Assembly (NCBI GenBank): GCA_014189685.1
Contig: DVAB01000052.1
Span: forward strand, 1-10,721
DNA: 10,721 bases
From: Candidatus Naiadarchaeum limnaeum
Lineage (GTDB): Archaea > Undinarchaeota > Undinarchaeia > Undinarchaeales > Naiadarchaeaceae
Direction of reading: 5' to 3'
The notes beneath the pieces are model-generated. The model saw only the letters and a list, made by a program, of their open reading frames with translations. It ran no database searches and had not been told where the DNA came from. A program made the translations under genes and the position numbers. Of this stretch, positions 1 through 6,962 are shown piece by piece; the stretch's first letter is position 1, and every line of letters begins with the position of its first letter.

Positions 1-492
1 ACAATCTCTTGTCTGTTGCCCATTTACACAACTACCCCATATTTTACACTGCCAATTGGGACTACATATAGCTGCACAACTTGGTTCAGGAGGATTACAC
101 TTACCACAAACATCTCTATAACATGTCTTATAAACGGTTGAACAACTTGTTGAATAACAAGTACTCCATGTAGTAACACAATTCTTTCCATCTTTATCAC
201 AACTACTATTAGGATTACAAGCATAAGGATAAGTATTACAAACTTGTTCAGGATTACATTGATATGCCTCGCTAATAACAGGATTAGCACAAGAAGTTTT
301 ACTTCCTGTAGTTCCAGCAGGACACTCTTTATAAGTAAATCCACAATCAATTCCTCTTCCTGTAAAATAAATAAACTTTCCAGTCAAATAATTCCAAAAA
401 TTATCTAAATAATTAGAACTAGTAGATGCATTAACATTAGGAATAGATAATAAACCTATTAATAAAATTAATATACAGCATCTTTTTTGCAT
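1..492 (-). CDS. Exported cysteine-rich protein with TSP1-like motif (partial, C-terminus beyond window)
   Basis: The frame is open from the ATG at 492 to the left edge (164 codons, no stop). Residues 1-22 look like a signal peptide: a basic start (MQKR), a hydrophobic core and a small-residue end (VNA before ST). The mature part has 18 cysteines between residues 50 and 164, several in CNP contexts (79, 92, 132), and ends with W152-x-x-C155-x-x-G158-x-Q160-x-R162-x-C164, which resembles the core of thrombospondin type-1-like repeats. Such Cys-rich, W-x-x-C secreted proteins are common in DPANN archaea. I infer a disulfide-stabilised surface or secreted protein; no enzymatic role is visible. 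Codon use is skewed: 19 of 20 Cys codons are TGT and most Pro codons are CCT, unlike neighbouring genes, so transfer or a separate expression class is possible. A TATA-like box lies at 514-521. Confidence 0.8.
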   Translation of the reverse strand, partial: MQKRCCILILLIGLLSIPNVNASTSSNYLDNFWNYLTGKFIYFTGRGIDCGFTYKECPAGTTGSKTSCANPVISEAYQCNPEQVCNTYPYACNPNSSCDKDGKNCVTTWSTCYSTSCSTVYKTCYRDVCGKCNPPEPSCAAICSPNWQCKIWGSCVNGQQTRDC

Positions 493-513
493 TAATTAAT
501 AACTTATTTCTAC

Positions 514-521
514 TATTTATT
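514..521 (-). promoter_or_regulatory. TATA-like box for the Cys-rich exported protein
   Basis: On the minus strand this reads AATAAATA, centred about 26 nt before the ATG at 492. That spacing fits an archaeal leaderless promoter. No Shine-Dalgarno sequence precedes the start. The assignment rests on sequence and spacing only. Confidence 0.5.
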
Positions 522-563
522 CCTTTTCTTTTACAGGCTCAGTAGAGATTGTTACCTTTTTAG

Positions 564-1265
564 ATGGAACTTTCTACAGAGGAAAAAACCAGCATTTTTC
601 TTGCATTATATGTAGCTGGAATCATCGCTGCAAATCTTGCAGGCTCAAAACTCACTGTGCTTTTTGGAAAATCTGTTAGTGTTGCTATTCTTTCTCTGCC
701 GATAACTTATATTGTCCTGAGCGCTGCAAATGAGGTCTTTGGGGTTAATTTGTCAAGGAAGTATGTTCTCTCAGCTATTGTTGCGCAAATTGCTGTTCTA
801 GTTGTAATACTTGTTTCGCTTAACCTCCCTGCCGGGCCTAGACAGATTCTTGTATTTGGCAACGCAGAAGAATCGATCAAAATTTATAATACAGTCTTTA
901 AGCAGTCAGGCAGAATTATAATCGGAAGTATAATTGCATTTTTAACAAGCCAACTCTATACAATTTGGGCTTTTGATAGAATAAAAATAAAAATGTATGG
1001 AAAATTTGCTTGGTTAAGGTATAATGCTGCAACAATCTCAGGAGCATTTATCGATACATTTCTTTTTATGCTCATTGCGTTTTATAGTGGTGATATTGTC
1101 TTTACAACGAATATAGCCCTTAATTATTTCCTGTTCAAAGTGCTTGTAACAATTATAAGTACTCCTTTCTTTTACGGAGGAGTTTGGTGGCTGCGCCCTA
1201 AAAAAACTCCGCCTGAGGAGCCGATGAGAATTGCAGTTCGAGTTCCGGAAAGGCGCAAAGCATAA
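564..1265 (+). CDS. Queuosine/preQ0 precursor transporter, YhhQ (VUT, DUF165) family
   Basis: This 233-residue integral membrane protein has about six hydrophobic segments (roughly residues 10-30, 38-56, 67-88, 116-136, 156-178 and 182-208). Two family signatures are visible: the NEVFG motif at 57-61, matching the (D/N)EVYG of YhhQ, and a later stretch with LRYN (151-154) and FIDTFLF (162-168), matching the LRNN...IDT region. Bacterial YhhQ imports queuine precursors such as preQ0 and preQ1; in archaea preQ0 is the base exchanged into tRNA for archaeosine, so salvage for tRNA modification is the inferred role. The C-terminal tail after 210 is Pro/Arg-rich and cytosolic-looking. There is no Shine-Dalgarno and only a weak TATA candidate. 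The SDR gene starts 27 bp downstream, and its TATA-like box overlaps this stop codon. Confidence 0.8.
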   Translation: MELSTEEKTSIFLALYVAGIIAANLAGSKLTVLFGKSVSVAILSLPITYIVLSAANEVFGVNLSRKYVLSAIVAQIAVLVVILVSLNLPAGPRQILVFGNAEESIKIYNTVFKQSGRIIIGSIIAFLTSQLYTIWAFDRIKIKMYGKFAWLRYNAATISGAFIDTFLFMLIAFYSGDIVFTTNIALNYFLFKVLVTIISTPFFYGGVWWLRPKKTPPEEPMRIAVRVPERRKA

Positions 1266-1270
1266 ATTTA
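1263..1270 (+). promoter_or_regulatory. TATA-like box for the SDR gene
   Basis: TAAATTTA is centred about 26 nt before the ATG at 1293 and overlaps the TAA stop (1263-1265) of the transporter gene. The start has no Shine-Dalgarno sequence. A leaderless transcript initiating at or near the ATG is the simplest reading; read-through from the transporter is also possible. Confidence 0.45.
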
Positions 1271-1292
1271 AGCTCGGTATTCTAATTTTGTT

Positions 1293-2024
1293 ATGCTAAG
1301 TTTAATCGAGAAGGTGGCAGTAATAACAGGCTCAAATAGAGGCTTAGGCAGAGCTGTTGCTATAGAACTTGCAAAGCGCGGCGCAATTTTAGTTTTAAAT
1401 TATAGAAAAAGCAAAAAAGCGGCAGATAAAGCTTTCGCAGAAATAAAAAGGCACAGCCCGAAATCTATTTTAATAAAAGCTAACGTTTCGAGCGAAAAAG
1501 ATGTAAAGCGAATGTTTTCATATGTTTTCAAACGTTTTCATAGAGTGGACATACTAATAAATAATGTTGGGAATTTTTTGTTTAAAAAAATCAGCCAGCA
1601 CTCTCACTCTGAATTTAGAGGTGTAATTGAGAGCAATTTATATGGAACTTTTTTGTGCTCAAAATCTGTTTTAGAAAAAATGCGCGCCCGAAAATATGGG
1701 AAGATAATTAATATTGGCTGCGCAGGCTGCGACCGCATAACAATTCGCGAACATACAACTCCCTATTATATTGCGAAGACAGGAGTTTACATGCTAACAA
1801 AAGCAATGGCGGCTGAGGAAGCAAAATACAAAATTAATATAAATATGGTTTCACCTGGAATTTTGGAAACAAGCATAGTTAAACAGAAAGTCCCTGCAGG
1901 CAGACTTGCTAGTCATAAAGATATAATAAACGCGATTTTGTTTTTGTTGAATGAAAATTCATCTTATATCAACGGCGCAAATATTGAGGTTGCAGGAGGT
2001 TGGGTTCCTGGCCACTCCTCTTAA
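1293..2024 (+). CDS. SDR-family NAD(P)-dependent oxidoreductase (FabG-like), catalytic Ser not conserved
   Basis: This is a 243-residue classical short-chain dehydrogenase/reductase. Visible motifs are the cofactor-binding TGxxxGxG at 12-19 (TGSNRGLG), NNVG at 90-93 (usual NNAG), the active-site Asn in ESNLYG (N115), YxxxK at 158-162 and SPG at 187-189. Where FabG-like enzymes have the catalytic Ser (after NIG/S), this protein has Cys143, with another Cys at 146, and the stretch to Tyr158 is about two residues longer than usual. Length and order are otherwise normal, so it is probably an active reductase of unknown substrate; 3-oxoacyl reductase is the default database label but is not supported by context. 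It converges with folC: its TAA (2022-2024) directly abuts the folC stop, with no intergenic base. Confidence 0.85.
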   Translation: MLSLIEKVAVITGSNRGLGRAVAIELAKRGAILVLNYRKSKKAADKAFAEIKRHSPKSILIKANVSSEKDVKRMFSYVFKRFHRVDILINNVGNFLFKKISQHSHSEFRGVIESNLYGTFLCSKSVLEKMRARKYGKIINIGCAGCDRITIREHTTPYYIAKTGVYMLTKAMAAEEAKYKININMVSPGILETSIVKQKVPAGRLASHKDIINAILFLLNENSSYINGANIEVAGGWVPGHSS

Positions 2025-3230
2025 TTACTTGAAATTTTTAATTCCGAGCGCTTTCATAGCCTCACCCACAACATACATTGAACCGGTTATAAGAATAAGA
2101 TCGTCTTTATCTGAAAAATTTATAGCTTCTTTAACAGCCTCAGCGGTATTCTCAATGATTTTATAATTCTTATTCACATACTGGCTTAGTATTTCAGAAG
2201 TTTGAGCGCGGTCAGTTTTTGGATTTGCTAAGATGTACTCATCAACAATACTGTTTAGTTGATTAAGCATAGTAGCATAATCCTTATCCTGCAATATGCC
2301 TACAACCGCTCTTAATTTTTTATAATCAAAATTTTTGAATTCTGGGATAATGGTTCGGATACACGCAGGGTTGTGGGCGCTATCCAATAATATTTGTTTA
2401 CCCTTTATTTTCCTTAAATCGAGCCGCGCTGGCCAATCCACTTTTTCCAATGCATTTTCAATAATATCAGCTTTTATTTCTGGATTCAATTCCTTTACAG
2501 CCCGAACTGCAAGCCCAGCATTGATTTTTTGGAACTCTCCGCGCAAGTTTAATTTTTTATTATACTTTTTATTCGCAACTATAAGTTTTGAATTTCTTTC
2601 TGCGCATATTTTCTTTATCACGTTCAATGCCGGCTCATTTGCTGCTGTTAATGTTGGCTTATTTTGTTTTATTATTCCAGCTTTCTCAAAAGCAATTTTC
2701 TCTAATGTGTTGCCTAAATATTCTGTGTGCTCATAATCAATATTGGTTATAACAGAAACAAGCGGATTTATAACATTAGTAGCATCTAATCTTCCCCCCA
2801 ATCCAGTTTCAATTACAGCATAATCAATATTTTGCTCAGCAAAATAATTAAATGCTGCAGCTGTTGTCACTTCAAAATAAGTGGGCTGGCCAAAATTTTC
2901 TTTTATTTCTTCGGCAAAGGGTCTAAGGATTTCAACTTGTCTAATAACTTCGCTATTAGAAATTTTCTTGTTATTTATTAAAAAGCGCTCTTTGAAATCA
3001 ACTAAATGTGGAGAGGTGTATAAACCAACTTTATATCCGGCCTCCTGAAGAATTGTGTTTACCATTGCACAAACAGATCCTTTTCCGTTTGTACCTGCAA
3101 CATGAATTGCCTTTAGTTCGCGCTCAGGGCTGCCGAGCTTGGATAGTAGTAAGCTTATCCGTTCCAATCCAAGCTGAGTTCCAAAGCGCTCCAAATTTTG
3201 CAAATAAAGAAGAGCTTCTATTTTTCTCAT
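2025..3230 (-). CDS. folC: Folylpolyglutamate synthase / dihydrofolate synthase
   Basis: A 401-residue Mur-ligase-type enzyme adding glutamate to folates (and, in bifunctional members, to dihydropteroate) with ATP in the cytosol. The P-loop is at 46-52 (GTNGKGS), followed by YTSPHL at 71-76 and ERF at 81-83, ETGLGGRLDATN at 141-152, NIDYEHTEYLG at 163-173, an EKAGI motif with Lys183 at the usual carbamylated position, and DSAHNP at 283-288. GSMYVVGE (383-390) closes the C-terminal domain. Length is typical of the family. The ATG overlaps the stop of the upstream gene by 4 bp (ATGA), indicating translational coupling in the folate operon. Its presence implies tetrahydrofolate-based rather than purely methanopterin-based one-carbon metabolism. 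Confidence 0.95.
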   Translation of the reverse strand: MRKIEALLYLQNLERFGTQLGLERISLLLSKLGSPERELKAIHVAGTNGKGSVCAMVNTILQEAGYKVGLYTSPHLVDFKERFLINNKKISNSEVIRQVEILRPFAEEIKENFGQPTYFEVTTAAAFNYFAEQNIDYAVIETGLGGRLDATNVINPLVSVITNIDYEHTEYLGNTLEKIAFEKAGIIKQNKPTLTAANEPALNVIKKICAERNSKLIVANKKYNKKLNLRGEFQKINAGLAVRAVKELNPEIKADIIENALEKVDWPARLDLRKIKGKQILLDSAHNPACIRTIIPEFKNFDYKKLRAVVGILQDKDYATMLNQLNSIVDEYILANPKTDRAQTSEILSQYVNKNYKIIENTAEAVKEAINFSDKDDLILITGSMYVVGEAMKALGIKNFK

Positions 3231-3787
3231 TTTTCACCAATAACAACAGCACCCAAACTTCTCTCGAGCCTCCCGAACATTCTCGGTGTAAATCCGGTTT
3301 CTTCTGTTAGAGTATCTGGTTTTATTGGGACAAAAATCTTAATATTTTTTACTGCAATATTTTCATATAATATATTAAGCAGTTTTTCAATATCCTGAGC
3401 CTTGCGATGTTTTAGCATAGACTCAATATCTCCAAAAACAATAATTGCCTTTTCATAATGCCCTGAAAAATCTAAAATTCTGCGTGCGATAACATTAAAA
3501 TTGCCAAACAAAAGCGCAACCTTTTTAAGTGCACTATCAGACGGTATATCCTCACATAGATAATAGTAGAGATCAAGACGTTCAAACTCGCCCAGTTCTT
3601 TTGGCATTTTTGTTGAAAGCAAAAGCACCCCTGTATGGTCATCCTGAAGCATATTTACTGCTTTGACTGTTGTAATTGGCCTTTCTTCTAAAATAAATAT
3701 GAACTGAGGTTTTTCTACTAACTTTTTAAGTTCAGCTCTATTACGTTCCTCAAGAAATTTAAGAAACTCTTCATCAACATTAGCCAT
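3227..3787 (-). CDS. DUF835-like protein in the folate operon
   Basis: A 186-residue soluble protein of unknown function. After a charged helix (1-26), the order is strand-like QFIFILEE (28-35), GVLLLSTKMP (53-62), LDLYYYL (71-77), a helix containing LLFGNFNVIARRIL (92-105), a hydrophobic strand AIIVFGDIESML (114-125), then KIFVPIKPDTL (150-160). That pattern (short-ID strand, 'gly-leu-ile-ser' strand, strand with an acidic turn, then xVxPxxL) resembles archaeal DUF835, a KaiC/RecA-like degenerate fold; I infer membership from pattern memory, not from a search. It sits 52 bp after purN and overlaps folC by 4 bp, so it is probably translated together with folC. A role in folate metabolism is only suggested by position. 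Confidence 0.65.
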   Translation of the reverse strand: MANVDEEFLKFLEERNRAELKKLVEKPQFIFILEERPITTVKAVNMLQDDHTGVLLLSTKMPKELGEFERLDLYYYLCEDIPSDSALKKVALLFGNFNVIARRILDFSGHYEKAIIVFGDIESMLKHRKAQDIEKLLNILYENIAVKNIKIFVPIKPDTLTEETGFTPRMFGRLERSLGAVVIGEK

Positions 3788-3812
3788 TATTCTAAATTAT
3801 GCACAACTATGC

Positions 3813-3819
3813 TTTTAAT
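3813..3819 (-). promoter_or_regulatory. Possible internal TATA-like box before the DUF835-like gene
   Basis: On the minus strand ATTAAAA is centred about 29 nt before the ATG at 3787, inside the 52-bp gap after purN. This is the only sizeable gap in the folate operon, so a secondary promoter is plausible. In such AT-rich DNA the evidence is weak. Confidence 0.3.
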
Positions 3820-3839
3820 CTTTGCGAATTCCTAAAAGA

Positions 3840-4457
3840 TTATTTAATCAAAACTTTGCTGCCGCTCACTTTAAGTTTGTTTTCAGAAAATAGCTTTATT
3901 GCCTCAACATACGCCACTTTTTCAGCAGCCTGAACTCGTTCTTTTAAACTATCAGGAGTATCATTTGCCAAAACAGGAACTTTCTTTTGTATAATAATTG
4001 GACCCCCATCGACTTGTTCTGTAACAAAGTGAATTGTGCAGCCAGTTTCTTTTAATCCTGCTTTCAAAACTTCCGTGTGAACATCTTTATCCATTCCGCC
4101 AGCAAAGGCTGGAAGCAGAGAAGGGTGAACATTTATTATTCTGCTGCAATATTTTTTCACAAACCAATCTGAAACAATACGCATATACCCAATTAGACAA
4201 ATTAATTCAATACCGCGCTTATCAAGTTCTTTTGAAACTTCCTTATCGTATTCATCACGATTTTTTCCTTTTACATCAATAAAAATTGCTTCAATATTAT
4301 GATTTCTTGCACGCTCCAAAACAAAAGCCTCCGCTTTATTGGAAATAACACAAGCAATTTCGGCATTCAGCTTTCCAGAATTTATCGCATCTATTATTGC
4401 CTGTAAATCCGTCCCGCGCGTGGATGCAAGAACTCCAATTTTCAATTTTTTTTTCAT
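3840..4457 (-). CDS. purN: Phosphoribosylglycinamide formyltransferase (GAR transformylase)
   Basis: A 205-residue PurN-type formyltransferase. It transfers the formyl group of 10-formyl-THF to glycinamide ribonucleotide in purine synthesis. Visible features are the N-terminal Rossmann strand with ASTRGTDLQAII (11-22; the family usually shows SGxGSNLQAII), GYMRI (90-94), the catalytic NVHPSLLPAF (N109, H111) and VDGGPIII with Asp150. These correspond to the Asn-His-Asp triad of E. coli PurN (N106, H108, D144), with about three extra residues around GMDKDV. TGC at 138-140 followed by TIHFV is also typical. The start codon overlaps the stop of the cyclo-ligase gene (ATGA), so the two are translationally coupled. 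No Shine-Dalgarno is seen. Confidence 0.93.
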   Translation of the reverse strand: MKKKLKIGVLASTRGTDLQAIIDAINSGKLNAEIACVISNKAEAFVLERARNHNIEAIFIDVKGKNRDEYDKEVSKELDKRGIELICLIGYMRIVSDWFVKKYCSRIINVHPSLLPAFAGGMDKDVHTEVLKAGLKETGCTIHFVTEQVDGGPIIIQKKVPVLANDTPDSLKERVQAAEKVAYVEAIKLFSENKLKVSGSKVLIK

Positions 4458-5053
4458 GAACAGTTTATGATACGCTTTTCGGTTATAATCTTATGCACTT
4501 TGACATCATGCGGCTCTTCTGGGATATCATTTACAATTTGAAAATCAAACGCTAGGCCAATTATTTTAGCATGGTTTTGATATGTACTTAAATAGCGGTC
4601 ATAAAATCCTTTTCCACTCCCGATTCTATGCCCATGCAAATCAAAAACAGCCGCAGGGACCAAAATAACATCTACTTTCATTGGATCTACTTTAAAGGAG
4701 AATAGTCCGGCCTCAGGAATCCCAGCTTTATTTGGCTTTAAAACATTTAAAGAATTGATCTTAACAGGCCACATTTTGCCGGTTTTGAGATTAACTTTTG
4801 GTATGCAGACCTTTTTCTCCAAAAGAAGTGCCTTTCTCATAAGGTAATTTGTAGAGACCTCGCTCCCGTATGATGCATATGCAAAAATTGTTTTTGCATT
4901 TTTAAACGCCTCGCTTGCAAAAAATTGCATTGCAATAATTGTGCTTTTTACATCGCGTTCGCTCTCGCTCAGGGAATCGCGCTTTTGCAATATTTCTTGT
5001 CTTAACTGATCTTTTGTTTTTGGCTGAGCCGCTTGAGTTTGTTGTTCCATCAT
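4454..5053 (-). CDS. 5-formyltetrahydrofolate cyclo-ligase (MTHFS)
   Basis: This enzyme converts 5-formyl-THF to 5,10-methenyl-THF with ATP, returning the storage/inhibitory folate to the one-carbon pool. From the start chosen here it has 199 residues: KRDSLS (24-29), FAYASYGSEV (57-66), KKVCIPKV (80-87), LVPAxxFD (131-138), and the family signature GSGKGFYDRYL at 145-155. The open frame extends upstream to an ATG at 5128, but that would add 25 atypical residues and overlap the divergent Yip1-like gene. The double ATG at 5053/5050 lies about 26-29 nt from a TATA-like palindrome, so I prefer it; there is no Shine-Dalgarno. It is the first gene of the folate operon and overlaps purN by 4 bp. 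Confidence 0.92.
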   Translation of the reverse strand: MMEQQTQAAQPKTKDQLRQEILQKRDSLSESERDVKSTIIAMQFFASEAFKNAKTIFAYASYGSEVSTNYLMRKALLLEKKVCIPKVNLKTGKMWPVKINSLNVLKPNKAGIPEAGLFSFKVDPMKVDVILVPAAVFDLHGHRIGSGKGFYDRYLSTYQNHAKIIGLAFDFQIVNDIPEEPHDVKVHKIITEKRIINCS

Positions 5054-5074
5054 TTTATTACTCTGAGAAGCAAG

Positions 5075-5082
5075 ATTTAAAT
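5075..5082. promoter_or_regulatory. Palindromic TATA-like box shared by divergent folate operon and Yip1-like gene
   Basis: ATTTAAAT is a perfect palindrome located about 26-29 nt from the double ATG of the minus-strand cyclo-ligase gene (5053/5050) and about 30 nt from the plus-strand ATG at 5109. No other good TATA candidate exists in this 55-bp divergent gap and neither start has a Shine-Dalgarno. One TBP site therefore appears to serve both directions, with flanking BRE-like bases deciding orientation. This is an inference from spacing. Confidence 0.5.
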
Positions 5083-5108
5083 ACAATTTCCTATTAAAGT
5101 CTTTTGCA

Positions 5109-5948
5109 ATGGTACATCCACATCTCATAAATTATGTACGCGAACAATTAAAGGCCGGTTATAGCCCAGATGAGATTAGATCATTCCTTGTAGGCCATGG
5201 CTATCCAATTAGGGATATTGATGAGGCCGTTGAACATGCTAGAAGGCCTCTGCAAAAACCAGCTCCTCTTGTTTCAGAAAGGAAGGTAGAGCAACTTATA
5301 GCAAAAGCAGAATCTGAAAAAGTTTTTGAAGAAAATTTTGTTGATGTTTTTAGAATGTGGTTTATGGCGCTTTTCATGCCAGGCCGTGTTTTCCCTGAGG
5401 AAAAAACTCGGGCAACTTTGGGGAGAGCCGCTATGAATGTCCTAATTTCTGCTTCATTGGGAGGATTGATAACAGGGGTTATAGTTTTGTTGAGACTCCT
5501 ACTCACGCCAGTCGCACTCCCTCTTGAGGGCACGGCATTTTTTGGATTAGCACCAATTAGAACAGTACAGCAAATCATGGTAACGCCACTTTCTGCAATG
5601 TTTGCCTGGATCTCTATAACCGCATTTTTCTATCTATTTGGATTGCTGATAAGTGGCAGTGGGCCTTTTGAAAGATTTGCATACTTTACTTCGCTTATTG
5701 CAGCTCCTCTTGCATTTCTCCTCTCGTTTCTAACAGCACTTCTGCCAAAATGCATAAACTTCTTTGTCTTGGTTGTATTTGGCATACTTGGAGTTTATCC
5801 GCTGCTCTATGCCACAAAAGAAGCGCACGATACTAGTTTTGGAAAAGCAGCACTGGGGACTTTTATTCCAATACTTTTATTCGTAGTTTTGCTTGTGCCG
5901 GCATTTCTTAGATTCCCTGCGCTGTTTGGGGAAATCTGTAAGTTCTAA
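5109..5948 (+). CDS. Yip1-like multi-spanning membrane protein with N-terminal helical module
   Basis: A 279-residue protein in two parts. Residues 7-45 form a short helical module (YVREQ, AGY, EIRS, GY, ID) that recurs at the C-terminus of the protein at 10271-10705. Residues 78-270 are a membrane domain with about five to six hydrophobic segments (roughly 108-131, 157-181, 190-213, 216-234 and 247-268). It contains MWFMALFMPGRVF (83-95), a GLLISGSGPFERF stretch (178-190) and KEAHDTSFGKA (236-246), the general pattern of the Yip1 domain (W..l..P..ff, then GG.gsf, then h..s...A). Yip1-like prokaryotic proteins have no settled function. The ATG at 5109 fits leaderless transcription from the palindrome at 5075-5082. 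Its TAA overlaps the taw1 stop (CTAA) in convergent orientation. Confidence 0.7.
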   Translation: MVHPHLINYVREQLKAGYSPDEIRSFLVGHGYPIRDIDEAVEHARRPLQKPAPLVSERKVEQLIAKAESEKVFEENFVDVFRMWFMALFMPGRVFPEEKTRATLGRAAMNVLISASLGGLITGVIVLLRLLLTPVALPLEGTAFFGLAPIRTVQQIMVTPLSAMFAWISITAFFYLFGLLISGSGPFERFAYFTSLIAAPLAFLLSFLTALLPKCINFFVLVVFGILGVYPLLYATKEAHDTSFGKAALGTFIPILLFVVLLVPAFLRFPALFGEICKF

Positions 5949-6958
5949 GCTTTTACTTTTAAAAAATCAATTTTAGTTTCTTTTATATCAGGCTTGGCCA
6001 ATAGAGTGACTCTGGACTCTTCTTTCTCAGCTCTAAATTCATAATTAATTAATGGCGCAATTTTTTTAGCAAAACCGACAATCTCATTGTGCATTGGCAT
6101 CTCTGATTCAGGAAGCCTGTAAGTTGAGTATCCTACGTGAACGTATCCCTTTACTTCAACAAACATTGGCATTGCTAGTTTTATGAGCTCTGTATAATTC
6201 TCAGGCTCGATCATAGCGCTTCTTATTAAAGTTAAGCGCACAACTGTTCTACACTTTAATTTGCACATTGCTTCTAAAGATTTTTTCAATCGCTGCCAGC
6301 CATTTTTCACCTGAGAACGATCAATTTTATAATAAAGCTGTTCATTTGGAGCGCTTAAGCTTATGTATAATTGAGTTGGCTCATGGTGCTCATCTATTAG
6401 TTTTTGAATTGCCTCTGGATTTGAGCCATTGGTGACAAGAAAAGTTGTCATTCCATGCTTATGATATTCGGCAATCATTTCTCCTAAGCGCGGATATAAA
6501 GTAGGCTCTCCTGAAAGAGAAATCGCAACATGTTTTGGATAAAACATTTCCTTGACTTTTTCAGGAACCGCTGTTGGATCGCCTTTAAATCCGATTAATT
6601 GTTTCATTTGAGCCTGAATTGACTTTTCAACTAACGTTTTTGGGTCATCAGCTTCGCTCCAAGGAATTTCATGGCCAGGAGCATATTCCATTGGCCGCCA
6701 GCAAAAAGTACAATTATAGTTGCAAAGATCAACAGAAGGGGTCATCTGTATACATTGATGGCTCTGAATTCCATAAAACTGTTGCTTATAACAAGCAGTT
6801 TTTCCATGCAAAGAGTTTTTTGTGTAATGGCACGTCTTTACTGCTCCATGTTTCCCAAAAAAATCGTACTGCTGCTTTTCTAGAATAGAACGGACTTTTT
6901 CAACGCTTTGTTCTAAAACTTTGGGCTGTTCAGTTTTTAATTTAAGTAATTGTTTCAT
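5945..6958 (-). CDS. taw1: tRNA 4-demethylwyosine synthase (Taw1/TYW1-like radical SAM enzyme)
   Basis: This radical SAM enzyme condenses N1-methylguanosine at position 37 of tRNA-Phe with carbons from pyruvate, forming the tricyclic 4-demethylwyosine. Cys79, Cys83 and Cys86 form the CxxxCxxC motif for the SAM-binding 4Fe-4S cluster, followed by WRPMEYAPG, a Taw1 hallmark. Cys43, Cys56 and Cys69 give the second cluster; the spacing of all six (13, 13, 10, 4, 3) matches that known for M. jannaschii TYW1 (C26, C39, C52, C62, C66, C69). SLSGEPTLYPR (148-158) is the GEP motif. The 337-residue length fits the archaeal stand-alone enzyme. It begins 4 bp after the RNase Z stop, so both are probably co-transcribed. 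The first 67 nt of the gene are duplicated at 9302-9368. Confidence 0.95.
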   Translation of the reverse strand: MKQLLKLKTEQPKVLEQSVEKVRSILEKQQYDFFGKHGAVKTCHYTKNSLHGKTACYKQQFYGIQSHQCIQMTPSVDLCNYNCTFCWRPMEYAPGHEIPWSEADDPKTLVEKSIQAQMKQLIGFKGDPTAVPEKVKEMFYPKHVAISLSGEPTLYPRLGEMIAEYHKHGMTTFLVTNGSNPEAIQKLIDEHHEPTQLYISLSAPNEQLYYKIDRSQVKNGWQRLKKSLEAMCKLKCRTVVRLTLIRSAMIEPENYTELIKLAMPMFVEVKGYVHVGYSTYRLPESEMPMHNEIVGFAKKIAPLINYEFRAEKEESRVTLLAKPDIKETKIDFLKVKA

Positions 6959-6962
6959 GAAA

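Noticed and set aside
24-350. Hydrophobic 108-residue minus-strand reading frame
   Set aside because: It lies in another frame of the Cys-rich exported protein (492 to 1), which has a signal peptide and regular cysteine pattern; the apparent V/L-rich protein is a shadow of TGT-rich codons.
493-563. preQ1/preQ0 riboswitch before the YhhQ-type transporter
   Set aside because: I could not fold a preQ1-type hairpin plus pseudoknot in the 71-bp gap, and the neighbouring TATA suggests short leaders.
3231-3238. Shine-Dalgarno GGTGA for folC
   Set aside because: It is only 3 nt from the ATG and is fully explained as codons of the upstream gene; the ATGA overlap is sufficient for coupling.
5054-5128. 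N-terminal extension of the cyclo-ligase to the ATG at 5128
   Set aside because: The extra 25 residues do not resemble the family, overlap the divergent gene and include the shared TATA palindrome.
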